Shown here: positions 33,531-45,967 of the stretch, piece after piece
How positions within the stretch are numbered: position 1 is the first letter of the stretch
How the letters are laid out: each line of letters begins with the position of its first letter
Assembly (NCBI GenBank): GCA_025024175.1
Contig: QCXZ01000045.1
Location: 2,606,649-2,670,648 of the forward strand
Direction of reading: 5' to 3'
DNA length: 64,000 bases
From: Rhyzopertha dominica
Taxonomy: Eukaryota > Arthropoda > Insecta > Coleoptera > Bostrichidae
Program-made: the position numbers and the translations under genes
The notes under the pieces: model-generated
Databases searched by the model: none
What the model saw: the letters and a program-made list of their open reading frames with translations, nothing else
Told to the model about the DNA's origin: nothing

Positions 33531-34165
33531 TAGGGCTGCGCGATTCAGCAACTTGTGAATCGAAAATCGATTCATCGTCAGTATCGGTTTTACCCGATTA
33601 ATCGATTTGATGCGAAGATTAATGCCAGATTAATATTGACAGATGTTAAAAATAAATTTTGCAATTGAACCATTTTATCAGTGTATCCAGTGCTGCCACA
33701 GCATTTCTAACATTATAAAAGCAGTGTAAAAGTACTTAAGACTTAAGAAGTGGAAGAAATGTTTTCAGAAAACCACTACTATAACGAAAAATTGACTTCA
33801 GTTAAAATTTACTCCTTTATACAACCAGTAGCACATTTACAATCCAATAAGCGATTACTGTGGTGGTAAAGTGTAAATGTTTCAATTAATAAAACACTTA
33901 TGTAATAAAAACTAAAGTTTGATTTGCACAATGAAGGTTTCGTAACTGCACGCGTGGGTATTTATTATAGGTTCGATGGATGGTAATTTGTTTAATTTCT
34001 TCGATTCTCTGAAAATCGATTCAGATCGCCACAGAAATTTTGTGCTACGTATTGATACTAGGTATGATTCGATCTCGATTCCCAGAAAATCTATTGGAAT
34101 TGAATCGAAATATACCTAGTATCGATTCTAATCGATGGATCGATTAAATTGCTTATCGAAACAGA
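33531..34165. repeat. ATCGAT-rich repeat, hAT-like left end
   Basis: Starts TAGGGCTGCGCGATTCAG, a common start of non-autonomous hAT-type elements in arthropods, and has dense GAATCGAT/ATCGATT motifs near both ends (33550-33620 and 34010-34150). The right terminus and target duplication were not found. No coding frame. Confidence 0.4.
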
Positions 34166-34261
34166 TGTGCTCTATCAGAATAAAATTATGTACAAACACC
34201 TTCAAATTTAAGACATGTATAAATTTTTAACTGGTGAAGCAGGCTATAAAAAAAGATTTTT

Positions 34262-34336
34262 AGCTTCGGTCGAAAATCGAACTCGGGCGTCTGGAATGGC
34301 GCTCCAACGTGCATACTATTACACTACCAAGGCACA
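34262..34336 (-). repeat. tRNA-like element or SINE head
   Basis: Minus strand: A-box-like TTGGTAGTGTAATAGTATGC, an anticodon-like arm TGGA-GCGCCAT-TCCA and a B-box CGAGTTCGATT. The arrangement resembles a glycine or aspartate tRNA, but the acceptor ends do not pair. A SINE head or degraded tRNA gene is most likely. Confidence 0.45.
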
Positions 34337-36454
34337 AGTGATAATGGGCCGAAGCTTGGGCTGATTGTCATCTATTTTTCTACTAACTTTAATCTGCTTT
34401 CTTGTTCCTTTGGTACAGTAACAAACTACTTACTACAATTTTTTGAAGTGTACTTATACCTATACCAAGGACAAAACGTCACTTATTTTCAAGTTTCTCT
34501 GTAATTATGCTGAGCATAACGCGATATTGTTAAATATTACTCCTAACACTCAGCATTCACTCGAATAATAGGTAGAATTTATTTTAGCCTACAAGCGAAA
34601 ACCGCAGAAATATACGAAAACAAATCAACAAATGCTTCAATATATTAGCAGGGTTGTTAGATTTGTATAAGCAATCGTGTCTAACTAAACTAAATGATCA
34701 ACATGACGTCATTACCACATGCCAACTCGATAAAAGTACTGATAAATTTTTGATAAAAAGACTCTCTTCAACATTTATCAGTTATTTATATATTTTTGCA
34801 AATCTAGGCTTTGAAGCTAGGAAGCAAACCCATCGAGATTTAGAATCACTCAAAATACCTTCAAAAAGCGTTGGAGATCAAGTCCGCTGTCGAGCGTCTA
34901 AATCGACCAATATTTTCTGGTTTAGTAATTATTTATTTTTGAGATAACTGCTATGAAAAGAAAGTGAAAAATGGCTACCATGTAGCTTACATTTTTTAAA
35001 CACTTTTGGAAAATTGGAAAACAGCGAATACAAAGAAGTTGTGTAAAAATTTCTGATTCCCAAGACAAAGAGTGAATAAAGTTTTCTTACAGAAAAGTTG
35101 TGGCAGTTTTAACACCACCATCTTAATTTTAAAATGTCTCACCATCTTGTATATAATATTCATGTAAAATTTTTAATATCCATATATTTTTTTCACTAGA
35201 AGCTTCGTATATATTAAGTAACTCTCTTAGGAAGAAAACTTTAATATAGAAAATCTGTGTTTTTTCTGTGCGCCAAGTCGCAGGACCTCTTATGCATCTA
35301 TGTGCAAAGAAGACAAATACAATTTTCTCAAAATCTCTCGTTGCATATCCTGAAAATGGTGAATAGGCAAACAACGGCGTTAATAGTCCAAGCGTATTGA
35401 CGTATTCTTGGGAATACGTCAATCAACGGTCCAAGTGAATTAAATTTGTTATGAATAAAAGACCTACAGACTACAGCTTTTAAGCAATTACACCTTAGTG
35501 TAAGGCACTATGATATTTTATCAAAGAAAATTCAGTCTTACTATTTTTGGGTAGCTTTTCTATCTTTACTCCATATTTGTGTCTACCACTTATAATTAAA
35601 ATATTTCGAATTAGACAAAAGTAACAAATATCAAGCGTCAAGCCACTTATTGACACGAAATATGTTCTGGAAGTAAGACAACATAAACAAAAACGATATT
35701 AAAATATAAAAGTGTGGGTGAATTATTCATCGGCCTGCGTTATGCTAAACGTGCACATTCAATACAATGAATGCAAAGAAATCTTATTAATAAAAATAAG
35801 AAGGTGACTTTATAATCCCATTAACAAAACATTACAAAACTAAACCCTTTCATTGAACGTTTTTCCTTTCAAAACGTGTTTTCTTGACGTAGTAAAGGAC
35901 TTGCTGCTATTTTTAAGTCATCTTAAGCTGCCTGTGTTTAATGCTATTATAGTGTTCAAACTTAAATATTTGTTTGACCTTGTTAAACATATGTTGTATC
36001 TATACTTATTATATAGCAAAGGTGAAGCAACTTTATCCTTAGGTAGACTGACTTATGTGTAGTTATCTACATAGCATAGCAAAAAAGCATACAAGGTCGT
36101 TTACGCAAAAAATCTTTTTAATCTTTTTATATCAACTAATTGTTGCTGCAAATAATTAACCCGCAATATATTATTGCAAATTAAAAGATTTAGGTGCTGG
36201 AAAAATATAAATCAGGATTAATGTTTTTAATATACACGGTTAGTCAAAAGTATGGAATACCTAATTGGTTGATTTGTCAACGCATATCCACAGCAGTGTA
36301 TGTTTGTTCTTTTAATGGCAATTAGTGTTATTCATAACTCATCTACGGTAGTCACATAACTTGCTTTCTACAATAATAGATATTAGTCAATAATGGGTTT
36401 TTCGAATATTACAAAAAAAAATACCAGTTGCGGTTCGTGACCTATTGCAAGGGT
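34337..36454. other. No recognised gene
   Basis: About 2.1 kb of AT-rich sequence. The 97-codon frames at 34654-34947 (plus) and 35129-35422 (minus) have no recognisable domain and no splice context that I trust. Confidence 0.35.
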
Positions 36455-36545
36455 AAGGCTCTATCGACCTTGGAAATAAAATTTAGTGTACTCGATTTTG
36501 AACTGCTAAACTTTAGATTTTTTTTTAATTAATGATTCTGCAGGC
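36455..36545 (-). mobile_element. Diverged PLE 3-type tail
   Basis: ATCGACCTTGGAAATAAAA, GTGTACTC, AACTGC and AATTAATGATTC-GCAGGC line up with the left arm of PLE 3 (29774-29854). The hairpin region is degraded. Confidence 0.45.
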
Positions 36546-37419
36546 TTGTGATAAACAAGCATCTCGTTAGGTATGTATTTTGTTGTGCTTTCAGATAATT
36601 GTATATATTCACACGCACTGGACGAGATTCAAAACTGCAATCTCTCATCCCAGAGACAGACAGCTTACAGGGTGTAGTCCAGAATGGACTATCAAGGATG
36701 TATAAGCATCCAAGTGTGGTAGGTAAGGATAACATTATTAAAAAAGATATAGTACTTAGTGAGCAATATGGTTTTTCCATGTTAGCTCTGGAAAGAGATT
36801 AAAATAGGCCTGTTAATTAAACGAAAATTGCACATTATCCTATTGTATCTAAAGCAGCAGATATGCTCCCAATAAACAGAACATAATTTGCATTCGTAGT
36901 TGAAAAACTATGGGCATTCAAAGTTTTACCGTGCCCAAAAAGCCTAAAAACGCGATCCCTGTGTGAAGGCTAACATACGTCACATTCACTCTCGCTGACC
37001 ACGCCTTCCATTAGAGTAAATGGCATTCCTATGCTTTGAGCCATTTATATAAAAATAATTTATTACTGAAATAACTTGTGATAGAACCTATTCTGCTGTC
37101 GAAGCTTAAATGTTCAACTAAACTATTAAGGCATAGCGAATGATTCTCACTTACATACGTTTTAAATAAATAAAATTTAAATACTCACTAGTGATCATAT
37201 TTTCAAAATTACTGGTGATGTACAGCTAATTTCAACCTGTATTACTGACGTGTTTAACAACATGTAAACGTGAGAGTTTGTTTATGTCTGTATGTCCTTG
37301 TTTATAAAAGTTCCAATTCTAAAATTCGTGACGATCATCCAAGGATAATCAGCCTGATATATTCGCAGACTTGGAAAAAAAATGTCTTACTTCTACGTAT
37401 TCCACATTTCATGGTCAAT

Positions 37420-37920
37420 ACTACCAGTAAATTTGTGGTACATATATGGGTTCCCCATTGTCACCAGTAGTGGCAAACATATTCATGGAAGCTATGGAGC
37501 AAATAGCTTTAGAGTCATCAGACCTGGCTTCGTTATGTCGACGACACTTCCATTATATGGCCTCACGGATCCAACACCCCAACAACCTTCTTAGATCATC
37601 TTAATTCTCAACATTCCGATATAAAATTCACGATGGAAATCGAAAGCAATTATATATCCCATTTCTTGATGTCCTGGTCACTCGTCTACCGGACGTTCGT
37701 TAGGGCCACTCTGTCTATCGCAAAGCCACTTACACAGATCGGTACTTGCATGCATCTTCTCATTACCATATGTCACAAAAGTGTTCTGTCCTAAATTCCC
37801 TTGTTAACTGCGCTGTATCAACTTCTGAACCGGAAAAACTTCGAAGACTACTCACTGAAATACCGGGCCTATAAAGTCTCAATATAACTCTGGCCGCGAA
37901 AGCCATACAAAATCAAGTTG
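37420..37920 (+). pseudogene. PLE 4 reverse transcriptase fragment
   Basis: The plus strand holds PLE reverse transcriptase motifs spread over shifted frames: MGSPLSPVVANIFMEAMEQ, then RYVDDTSIIWPHG with the catalytic YVDD, then HLNSQHSDIKFTMEIE, then FLDVLVTR and SVYRK. The N-terminal part of the enzyme is absent. Several frameshifts make it non-functional. Its endonuclease is found 1.2 kb downstream, beyond a LINE insertion. Confidence 0.8.
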
Positions 37921-38035
37921 TTTAAAAGCCAAACGGTACGTTAAAATTTTATTTCACACAAAAATCTAAATTGACGATCTCAACTAAAATCAAAACGAAA
38001 ACAATCAAGCAAAGCAGAAACACGCTCAATCTAAA
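37847..38035 (+). repeat. Direct repeat, left copy (PLE 4)
   Basis: About 190 bases that recur at 39700-39885 with some 90% identity by eye, starting CTACTCACTGAAATACYGGG. The left copy continues the reverse transcriptase region. The right copy is joined directly behind the PLE 3' tail. This is the head-to-tail partial tandem often produced by PLEs. Confidence 0.7.
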
Positions 38036-38044
38036 GGCAGTGGC

Positions 38045-39060
38045 CAGAAACTTATCTATCTATCTTCTACGGTGCGACCCCGCAGATGGGACGGGTCGGT
38101 GCACTTATACCTTTCGATCCATTGTGCCCACACCGTAGCTTAGAAGATCTCATTCCAAGGTAACCTATAAAGATCTTCAGTCATAATAAATTGAGACTCA
38201 AATTCTCCAAACCTCTTCCCCCTAGCGGTCCGCAGTTGGTAAGGAGGTGAATTGGAGTTTCCTCCTCTTCTGAGCAGAACCTACAGGTGCTACTCTCCAC
38301 TGCAGCCATATTATATAGGTGTTTATTAAGCCGGCAGCGTCCCGTAAGGACACCCACCACTAATCGCAATTAAAAACGACTCCGGGTCAAAAGCCATTTG
38401 CGTTCCTGAGCAGGCGTAGGTCCAGTGATGAAGGCCCTAGATTGCCTCAGTTCTGGCGCGTCTTCCCAATACAGTACTTACGACCAAGCCACTTTGCGAT
38501 CTCGGCCCTCAGTCTGCTTTCTGGAATAGCGTTGGAAGGTTGCGGTCCGAGATAAGGTGCGGACGCCGCCCTTTTCGCTAATTCATCGGCTCTTTCATTG
38601 CCTTCAATGCCAAACCAAGTTAACCCGATTATGTTGGACCAACCTTACTAATGTGTCCAGTAGAAGGCCGGAACGCTCCATAACACAGGTAAGCGCTCGA
38701 AGTGCCGCCTGGCTATCGCAGCGAATGTAGATATGCAATCCGGAATACCCTCTACTGAGGTTCTCATGAGCACATGCCAGGATTGCATAAATTTCCGCTT
38801 GGAATACGCTAGGGTACTCGCCTAGTGGCAAACTGAGTTGCACCCTCGGAGATGTACCACATACTCCCGCGCCTGTGCCTGTGTCCATTTTAGACCAATC
38901 CGTATACCAGATGAGTCTTTGTGGTACAAGCATGTTTTCACCTTTCAGAAACCTCTCCTCTTTATCGGGGATAACGATTCTGTATGGTGTATTAAAAACT
39001 CATAGTCATGTTAATCTTATCTCTTGTCATTGAGAGAATAGCTTGATCTTTCGGTACAGA
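38045..39060 (-). mobile_element. LINE fragment with RNase H domain
   Basis: Minus strand. One frame (38604-38933) holds RNase H: YTDWSKMDTGTGAG, FQAEIYAILA and RCDSQAALRAL carry the expected acidic residues. After a frameshift GIEGNERADELAKRAA completes it. A further frame (38181-38369) has LTGRCRLNKHLYNM and CRFCSEEEETPIHLLTNC, the C-terminal cysteine-histidine motif of such LINEs. An RNase H plus this C-terminus fits the I, R1, LOA or Jockey group. The reverse transcriptase and endonuclease are absent, so it is 5'-truncated. It splits PLE 4. Confidence 0.8.
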
Positions 39061-39160
39061 GAGCGCCATACGGTGCACTCCTCCCCCAGATTTCCAATTA
39101 CCTAACCCCTGCCATCCAAAGGCTGATTTCCGGGCTTCATACTCTACCCTTACGTGTTCT

Positions 39161-39553
39161 GGAGGTATTTACAGCATCCCTTGTTCGTACGGCGAAACAC
39201 GTAGATCTACTAAAATCAGGCTTAATGAACATAAACGCTGCATTAAGTCAGGAGTCTTCACCCACTCAGTAGCAGCCGAACATCAACATGAAACCGGTCA
39301 CAATATTTTGTTTGACATTATGTCAGTTCTAACGAAAGTCTCTTTTTCACAATCAGAAAATTCTGAGAAGCCATAGAAATTTCCAAATATTCCAATAATC
39401 TAAACCGCGAAGACGGTTTTCATCTCTCCACCATTTGGTACCCAATCACTGACGGCTATCCCCACCTTCACAATCTCCGACCTATGCCGTCCAAGCATCC
39501 CCACCCCCTCGTAGCGTACAACGATATCTATTATATTCATTCTCTTTTCTACC
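39161..39553 (+). pseudogene. PLE 4 GIY-YIG endonuclease (broken)
   Basis: GGIYSIPCSYG is followed without the usual YIG segment by KIRLNEHKRCI, HSVAAEHQHETGHNILFD and, after a stop and frameshift, NREDGFHLSTIWYPI. These are standard PLE endonuclease landmarks. The missing YIG block points to an internal deletion. It continues the PLE whose reverse transcriptase lies at 37420-37920. Confidence 0.75.
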
Positions 39554-39698
39554 TGGGATTTGATTCAGTTCGGACATGTTTTTTGCATTAGGTTTGTACC
39601 ATATTCCGTACTCCTTATTTCTAACCTGATGATGCCCCTTACAAGTGCAGGTGAATCGTTCACCTTATTCCGAAATCAGACGCGGTCCAACCCAAAAA
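39554..39698 (+). mobile_element. PLE 4 3' tail
   Basis: Same tail as the solo copy at 10656-10800. CTGATGA, T and GCCC are kept (39626-39637), but the second stem strand and GAAAC are mutated to AGGT and GAATC. It ends at CAACCCAAAAAGG, where the second copy of the direct repeat begins. Confidence 0.7.
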
Positions 39699-39699
39699 G

Positions 39700-39885
39700 G
39701 CTACTCACTGAAATACTGGGCCTATAAGATCTCAATATAACTCTGGCCGCGAAAGCCTTACAAAATCAAGTTGTTTAAAAGCCAAACGGCACATTAACAT
39801 TTCATTTCACAGAAAAACCTAAATTGACGATCTGAACTAAAATCAAAACGAAAACAACGAAGCAAAGCAGAAACACGCTCGGTCT
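39700..39885 (+). repeat. Direct repeat, right copy (PLE 4)
   Basis: Second copy of the 37847-38035 sequence, fused to the PLE tail. Similarity ends near CACGCTC. Confidence 0.7.
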
Positions 39886-41201
39886 GAGGCTGGGATGTTG
39901 CGAGAACAAAGAAGTTTAAAACTTGGGAGTCGGTCGGTATTGAAGTTTAGACTTATTATTTGCGTTGTCAAATGTCGCTAATTACTGACACGAGTCCGCT
40001 GTCTCTATTTCCATAAAAGCATCGATATATATCTATTTAGTCCCTAAATCTCCTTAGCGTTGGTCTCCTACTTAAAATACACATGAGCCGCTTTAATCAT
40101 ATCTCTAATGGTGAGCAGGAGATTGTATTGGAAAGCTATTCTTTGAAAAAGGGCAAGACCGACTCTAGTTTATTAGTTACTGTTTACTCCTAACTAATTT
40201 AGTAGTAAGAATTTTTGAGCTGACTCGGAGGTAAGCCCTTTTATACTCTAAACGTTAATATTTCTTGTATATTCAGAATTACAACTCAAAAGCCACAATT
40301 GACGACTAATATACAGATTGTCCTGTACTATGTGGGCAACCTTTCGGAATCTGAAAACTGGTATAACAAACAATAGCTTGAAAAAAATATAGTTCAAATT
40401 ATGACAATAAATATATATAGATGCAGCTTAAATTATACTTGCCAGTTAGACTATGTTACGTGTGTTTGGTATGTGATATATTTTTAAAACCGATATATTG
40501 TTTCCGTTGTTTCGTATATGTAGAACTTTCACTGTCCCAACTAACTTTCTTTAAAAAGGAATAGATTAATATTCTATTTGCTGTAGTTAGAGGAAGAACA
40601 AAACCACTATTGGTTAATATCTTAATTTTTTGTGAGAATCAACTGTTCTATGAAGACAAATAAAACGATAATTATTGTAGTCTTAGTTACGGTGATTAAA
40701 AAAATGAAGATAACTATTTAGTCGGTAGATAGGAAGTCGGGGAACTATGAATGCGCTGATCTCTAAATAACTGGATGTCGCTTACATACCAAAATGCATG
40801 TAAATTATTTGTGATAGATTTACGCCACTTTAGCGCCTAGCCGCTAGTCCTTGTACTAAAATTTTGACAAAGGTCGCTTCTGTGGTAAATATAACGGTAA
40901 TGATTGACGTTTAAATCGTGAACTCATCATCTGTCTGCAGATTTTCAAAAGATGATCGTTGTAGTGTTTGAGTAAGAAACATGCACAGTACAAACTGGAT
41001 GTTACGTTTACTCATAACCATATTATATAGTTAAGGATCTAACCTAAAATTTGAACGCGCCGTTAAATTGATAGTACGAGTACCAGCGGCATGGTGGCTA
41101 CTTATCACAGTTTTGAATGACTTATGCGACATCCAGTTATTTAGAGATCAGTGTATAAATGTCTGATAGGTCGTCTGTTTCAGCCTATTGGATATTTTTC
41201 T
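39886..41201. other. No recognised gene
   Basis: 1.3 kb of AT-rich sequence up to the target copy of the next hAT. No domain or repeat identified. A phrase of about 25 bases around GATCTCTAAATAACTGGATGT (near 40758) recurs inverted near 41125, giving a small 0.4-kb inverted pair. Confidence 0.35.
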
Positions 41202-42093
41202 CTGCGGTCCAGTGATGGGCGCGTAAAATACGTCATGCAGATTACGCTATTACCTACGCGTAAAATATGTAATATTCTATCTCGAAAGTCTACTGTAGAA
41301 AATATCATTGCGTAAATAAACAGAAATATTGAAATATTTAGTTTTCTATGGCGTTCATAATCAGTACTGTTCAAAACGCCTGAAATATCAATATTATTTT
41401 GTATTTTATTACTATTTTTACTCCTTGCTATCTAAGCGAAGTACTACCCTGTTTTAATTAAGTTAACTAGATAAATGTCTAAACAATAATAATTTGTTTG
41501 GGCAATTGGGCATACGTTAATTAGAGCCAGAAAACCAAACTAAGCAGGGCAAGCGTGTCGTCATAGGCACTTTGGAGACCTGGATCGGTCAAATGGATTC
41601 CTCCATGATTGTAAACAGTGATTTTATTGCTTTTCCTCTTTATAAAATGATATAGACAGGCAATTTCATACGCCACCATTGTTCTTTTGTAGCAACTTTT
41701 TTAATCGTAGGTCAATTTTATTGTGCTATATAGGTATTATGTATAGAAGTGCCTGTATACCTTACAGGCACTTCTATTTGCTGATCTAGGCACATTGATC
41801 TAAAACAGCAAAGAGCAAGTGGTAGTTTCTTTCGGGATATATCAACAAGCATGCGGTTCCGAATTCAATAGCATGTTAAAATAGGCTTCTTAGGAATATA
41901 CCTAATACAGTCTTCGAAGGAAAGACTTTGACACTCATGTTTTCTGTTTTATATCCTAAAGAAACAAGAAAGCCGCTTGAATGTCATAATGACTTACTAA
42001 AATATGTTGTGTAAGTTTGTAGTATATATATTAAAAAAACTTTATTAAATCTTAAATATTTTAAGAAATTCGTCACATGTAGAAACCAACAAG

Positions 42094-42793
42094 CAGTGAT
42101 GGGCGTTTGCGCGTAAATTATAATTTTCTACATTACCCGCGTAGAAAATGTAGATAAAGCATTTTGGGGTAGATTTTTGGTAAAAAATATGAGAGGAGTA
42201 TATTATGGCTATTGTATATTAAGTGTATTGTGCAAACTATTTTGTTCCAATTTTCCTGTTTAATGGGTCAATTCTTAAAATTTTTTAAAGCACTGCAGTT
42301 TTTTAATATTTATATTACAAATTTGGAACAAAACATGCGTGTCGAAGTCTTTTCTTCTACGAGTATATTAGGTATAATAGGTAGCATACGAAATAGCCCG
42401 TCTTCTTCCGTTTATAGACAAGAAAGATAATAAAGTCATAGTTTACAGTCATTTAAGAACCTATTGACCGATTAAGGGCTCCAAAGCACGCTTGTGTCTT
42501 CTGGCCCTAACAACTGTATGCCGAAACTAGTTATTGTTGTTTAACGTGTATCTAGTTATTCTAATTACAACGAAGTAGTATTTTGTTTAGTTAGGAAGCA
42601 ATAAAAATAATAATATACAAAATAATACTGTCATTTGAGGCATTATGAGCTGTTAAAGGTACTAATTATTACTAGTTTGCTGTTTATCTACATAATGTTA
42701 TTTTCTGCAGTAGACTTTTAAAGTAGAATATTACATAGTTTACGCGTAGATAATAGCGTAATCTAGATGGAGTATTCTACGCGCCCATCACTG
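42094..42793. mobile_element. hAT MITE nested in the outer hAT
   Basis: 700 bases with the same two termini as the outer element (CAGTGATGGGCG type), flanked by CCAACAAG and CCAACAAT, 7 of 8 matching. It is an internally deleted relative of its host and carries no gene. Confidence 0.8.
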
Positions 42794-42845
42794 CCAACAA
42801 TGCAGGATAANTCGAAACAAAATAATTTACGCTTAGGTTTAGCGT

Positions 42846-45830
42846 GTACAATTGCGGCCGTTGAAAATGTCCCGGTCTCCACGGGTTAGGTTTGTCGAAT
42901 ATCACCTGAAAATTAGGCAACCACTATGACGTGCCTAAGCATGCGATTATTTTATCGCTCGAGCATATCTAAGCTCCCAAACGGTAAATTTGGACGGTTC
43001 CTGTTACGTGGGACCACTTTATTTACACCATGAACCTTAGCAATACATACAAATGAACATAACTTTATTTTTGGTAACTTCGTATCTTTCGGATTTGAGT
43101 TAATAGGGGAATGAATTTGAATCGAACAGCATTTAATAAATAAGTATAAATAAGTATGTAATCAGTTTTGTGAAGGCCAGTACTTAATTATTTTAAGCTA
43201 ACTATTATATAAATTAGCGAATTGTGATACATTTTGAGTTGCAAACGAGAGATAATAAAAACGTGCAGATGACTGGTATAGTATATAAAATTTTTAGCCA
43301 AGTGTGTTCATTCGGTGTGACAATAAAGAAAATCGTAATTCGTCAATTCGTTCTAAAGTAAAAAAGTCAATACCACGATTTATTTTTGTTTGATTAGTAA
43401 GAAATGTAAACTTTGTATTGGCAAAAAATAAGTAACACGATCGTATCTGGCAACCGCATAATGATACAAATGCGAATTGTGATACATTTTGAGTTGCAAA
43501 CGAGATGTATTAAAACCTTCTAGATGACAGAATTTTTAGATAAGTATGCTTATTCGATGTTTCAATACAGAAAGGTCAAATTGGTAAATTCATTGTAAAG
43601 TAAAATAATCAAAATGCCGATTTCTTTTTAGGTTTGATTAGTAAAAATGTAAACTTTTTATTGGCAAAATGTAAGTAACATGATCGTATCTAGCAACCGC
43701 ATCATGATACAAATACGTTTGTTTAAAACTATATTTAGCGGTCTTGACATTGCCGGTTTGCTAGTTATACACGATGAGAATGTTTACTCATCTGCCCGAG
43801 CCTGACCAAAATTTAACTGTTTCTGAACAAAGGTTATATGCAGATTGCACCCTTGTAATTTTAATCGGTAGTTCTATTTTTAATGTTTCCCTGTGTGTTA
43901 ACATAAAAATATTTATCACTTGAGTCTCACTGAAACGATGTTTCTTTACCTACACATCTTTTTCAGCAACCGTTTTTCAGGACGTGTCTTTCATTGCATA
44001 AGCAACTTATGAATCTATATCGTATCAATTATTACGTCATACTTCTAAGATGAATATGAATCTAATCTTCTAATGTTCTTATCTGGTGGCTACCTTCAAA
44101 TTATTTACATTTAAAAGCATGAAAGGTTGTATCGAAAATAACCGTATAGGAGTTTAAATAAATTTTCAAAACGCCATATTTAGTGTAAATGAATATTATT
44201 TCTACTAAGTCATTCTTCGTGATGTTATGCTTAAGTTTTTTCGATCTACTGTAATATACAATTTTTTTTTCCAAACTTCGACGGGTAATCGGTCCGCCAT
44301 ATAANCAGTATTATGAAAATTGCGTAATCTCCACTATTAGTTATATTGGTTTAACTAGTTTGTTTCCTCTTAGCGTTGTTTACCGTACTTCGAACACATT
44401 TTACACAAGCAGATTGATTAACTACTTCCACATCCAACGGATGGGAAGTATTATATCGCTTTAAAATGGTCGAAAACAAAAAAGTTAATAATTTTCGAGT
44501 TATTTGGAAAACAGATTTTAAAATTTATATATACTTGCTAATATCACGAGGTCTGTTTGTCTTAGAAAATATGTGTAGAAAGAAAAATTGCTCAAAACCT
44601 GATTATTAATCGTATAGTATAAGAAATGAAAACGTAAATGTCATTTTGACAATTGGATGTGGAAGTATTGATTCAATTTGCAGCGGTTTTTTATATTGTA
44701 TTTGTTTATACAGTGACAACCCTTTTTTAGGAATCGGTCTCGCTCAGTGCACAAACTATTTTTGTAACTGCTAAGCACATACTTGTAAATTCAACATGTA
44801 ATATGCCGTATAACAATACAATGCATCTACAGAAGTTACTAAAATCCTTGCGTTGACACTAGCCAACTAACTTTTCCGCTAATACCTATTTTCGTTCAAA
44901 ATACAAATCAAGATACAAATTACGCTTATTAGGAAATCCATGAAATTTGGTAAGGTGTAGGGAACTACCGATTAAAATCGCAAGGGTGCAATCTGCATAT
45001 AACCTTTGTTCAGAAACAGGTAAATTTTGGTCAGGCTCGGGCAGCTAAGTACTAGCAAAACTAGCAAACCGGCAATGCCCAGACCGCTAAATATAGTTTT
45101 GAACAAACGTATTTGTATCATTATGCGGTTGCTAGATACGATCATGTTACTTACTTTTTGCCAATACACAGTTTACATTTTTTACTAATCAAACCTAAAA
45201 AGAAATCGTCACTTTGATTATTTTACTTTACAACGAATTTACCAATTTGAATTTTCTGTATTGAAACATCGAATAAGCATACTTATATAAAAATTCTGTC
45301 ATCTAGAAGGTTTTAATACATCTCGTTTGCAACTCAAAATGTATCACAATTTGCATTTTTTTTACTTTAGAACGAATTTACGAATTTGAATTTTCTCTAT
45401 TGTCACACCGAATGAACACACTTGGCTAAAAATTCTGTATACTATACCAGTCATCTGCACGTTTTTATCATCTCTCGCTTGCAACTCAAAATGTATCAGA
45501 ATTCGCTAATTTATTTATAACTGATTACACACTTATTTATTAAATGCTGTTCGATTCAAATTCATTCCACTATTAACTCAAATCCGAAAGATACGAAGTT
45601 ACCAAAAATAAAGTTATGTTCATTTGTACGTATTGCTAAGGTTCATGGTGTAAAAAAAGTGGTCCCACGTAACACGAGCCGTCCAAATTTACCGTTTGGG
45701 AGCTTAGACATGCTCGAGCGATAAAATAATCGCATGCTTACGCACGTTATAGCGGTTGCCTAATTTTCAGGTGATATTCGACAAACCTAACCCGTGGAGA
45801 CCAGGACATTTTCAACGGCCGCAATTGTAC
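42846..45830. repeat. Large foldback with about 0.9-kb inverted arms
   Basis: Arms 42846-43875 and 44961-45830 are inverted copies starting GTACAATTGCGGCCGTTG. Each arm holds two diverged tandem units of about 250 bases built around GATACATTTTGAGTTGCAAACGA (43224, 43475; 45330, 45485). The loop (43876-44960) carries repeat B copy C. No coding frame is recognised. It could be the body of the outer hAT or a separate foldback transposon. No target duplication was seen. Confidence 0.65.
44424..44686 (+). repeat. Unclassified repeat B, copy C (internally deleted)
   Basis: 263-base version that keeps both ends of the family seen at 3534-4390 and 27627-28434 but lacks the middle. It lies in the loop of the foldback. 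Confidence 0.7.
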
Positions 45831-45967
45831 CTGATACATTTTAGCCATAATATAATCGTCTTACATTTTCTACTCAAAATCTACGCCAAACTGCTTTATC
45901 TACGTTTTCTGCGCTTGTAACGTAGAAAATTGTAATTTACGCATAAACGCCCATCACTGCTGCGGTC

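Larger units (their letters stand above)
41210..45959. mobile_element. hAT transposon (outer), carrying nested elements
   Basis: Termini CAGTGATGGGCGCGTA (left) and, as complement of the right, CAGTGATGGGCGTTTA are inverted repeats. CTGCGGTC flanks both ends exactly (41202-41209 and 45960-45967), the 8-bp duplication of a hAT. A related shorter element (42094-42793) and a 3-kb foldback (42846-45830) lie inside it. No hAT transposase frame remains, so it was moved by an enzyme coded elsewhere or has lost its own gene. Confidence 0.8.

Noticed and set aside
35129..35422. 97-codon minus-strand frame
   Set aside because: No domain, no good splice context, and frames of this size are expected by chance.
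42846..45830. Tandem and inverted units considered as a CRISPR-like or satellite array
   Set aside because: Only two units per arm, about 250 bases each and diverged, in a eukaryotic transposon; not a regular spacer-repeat array.
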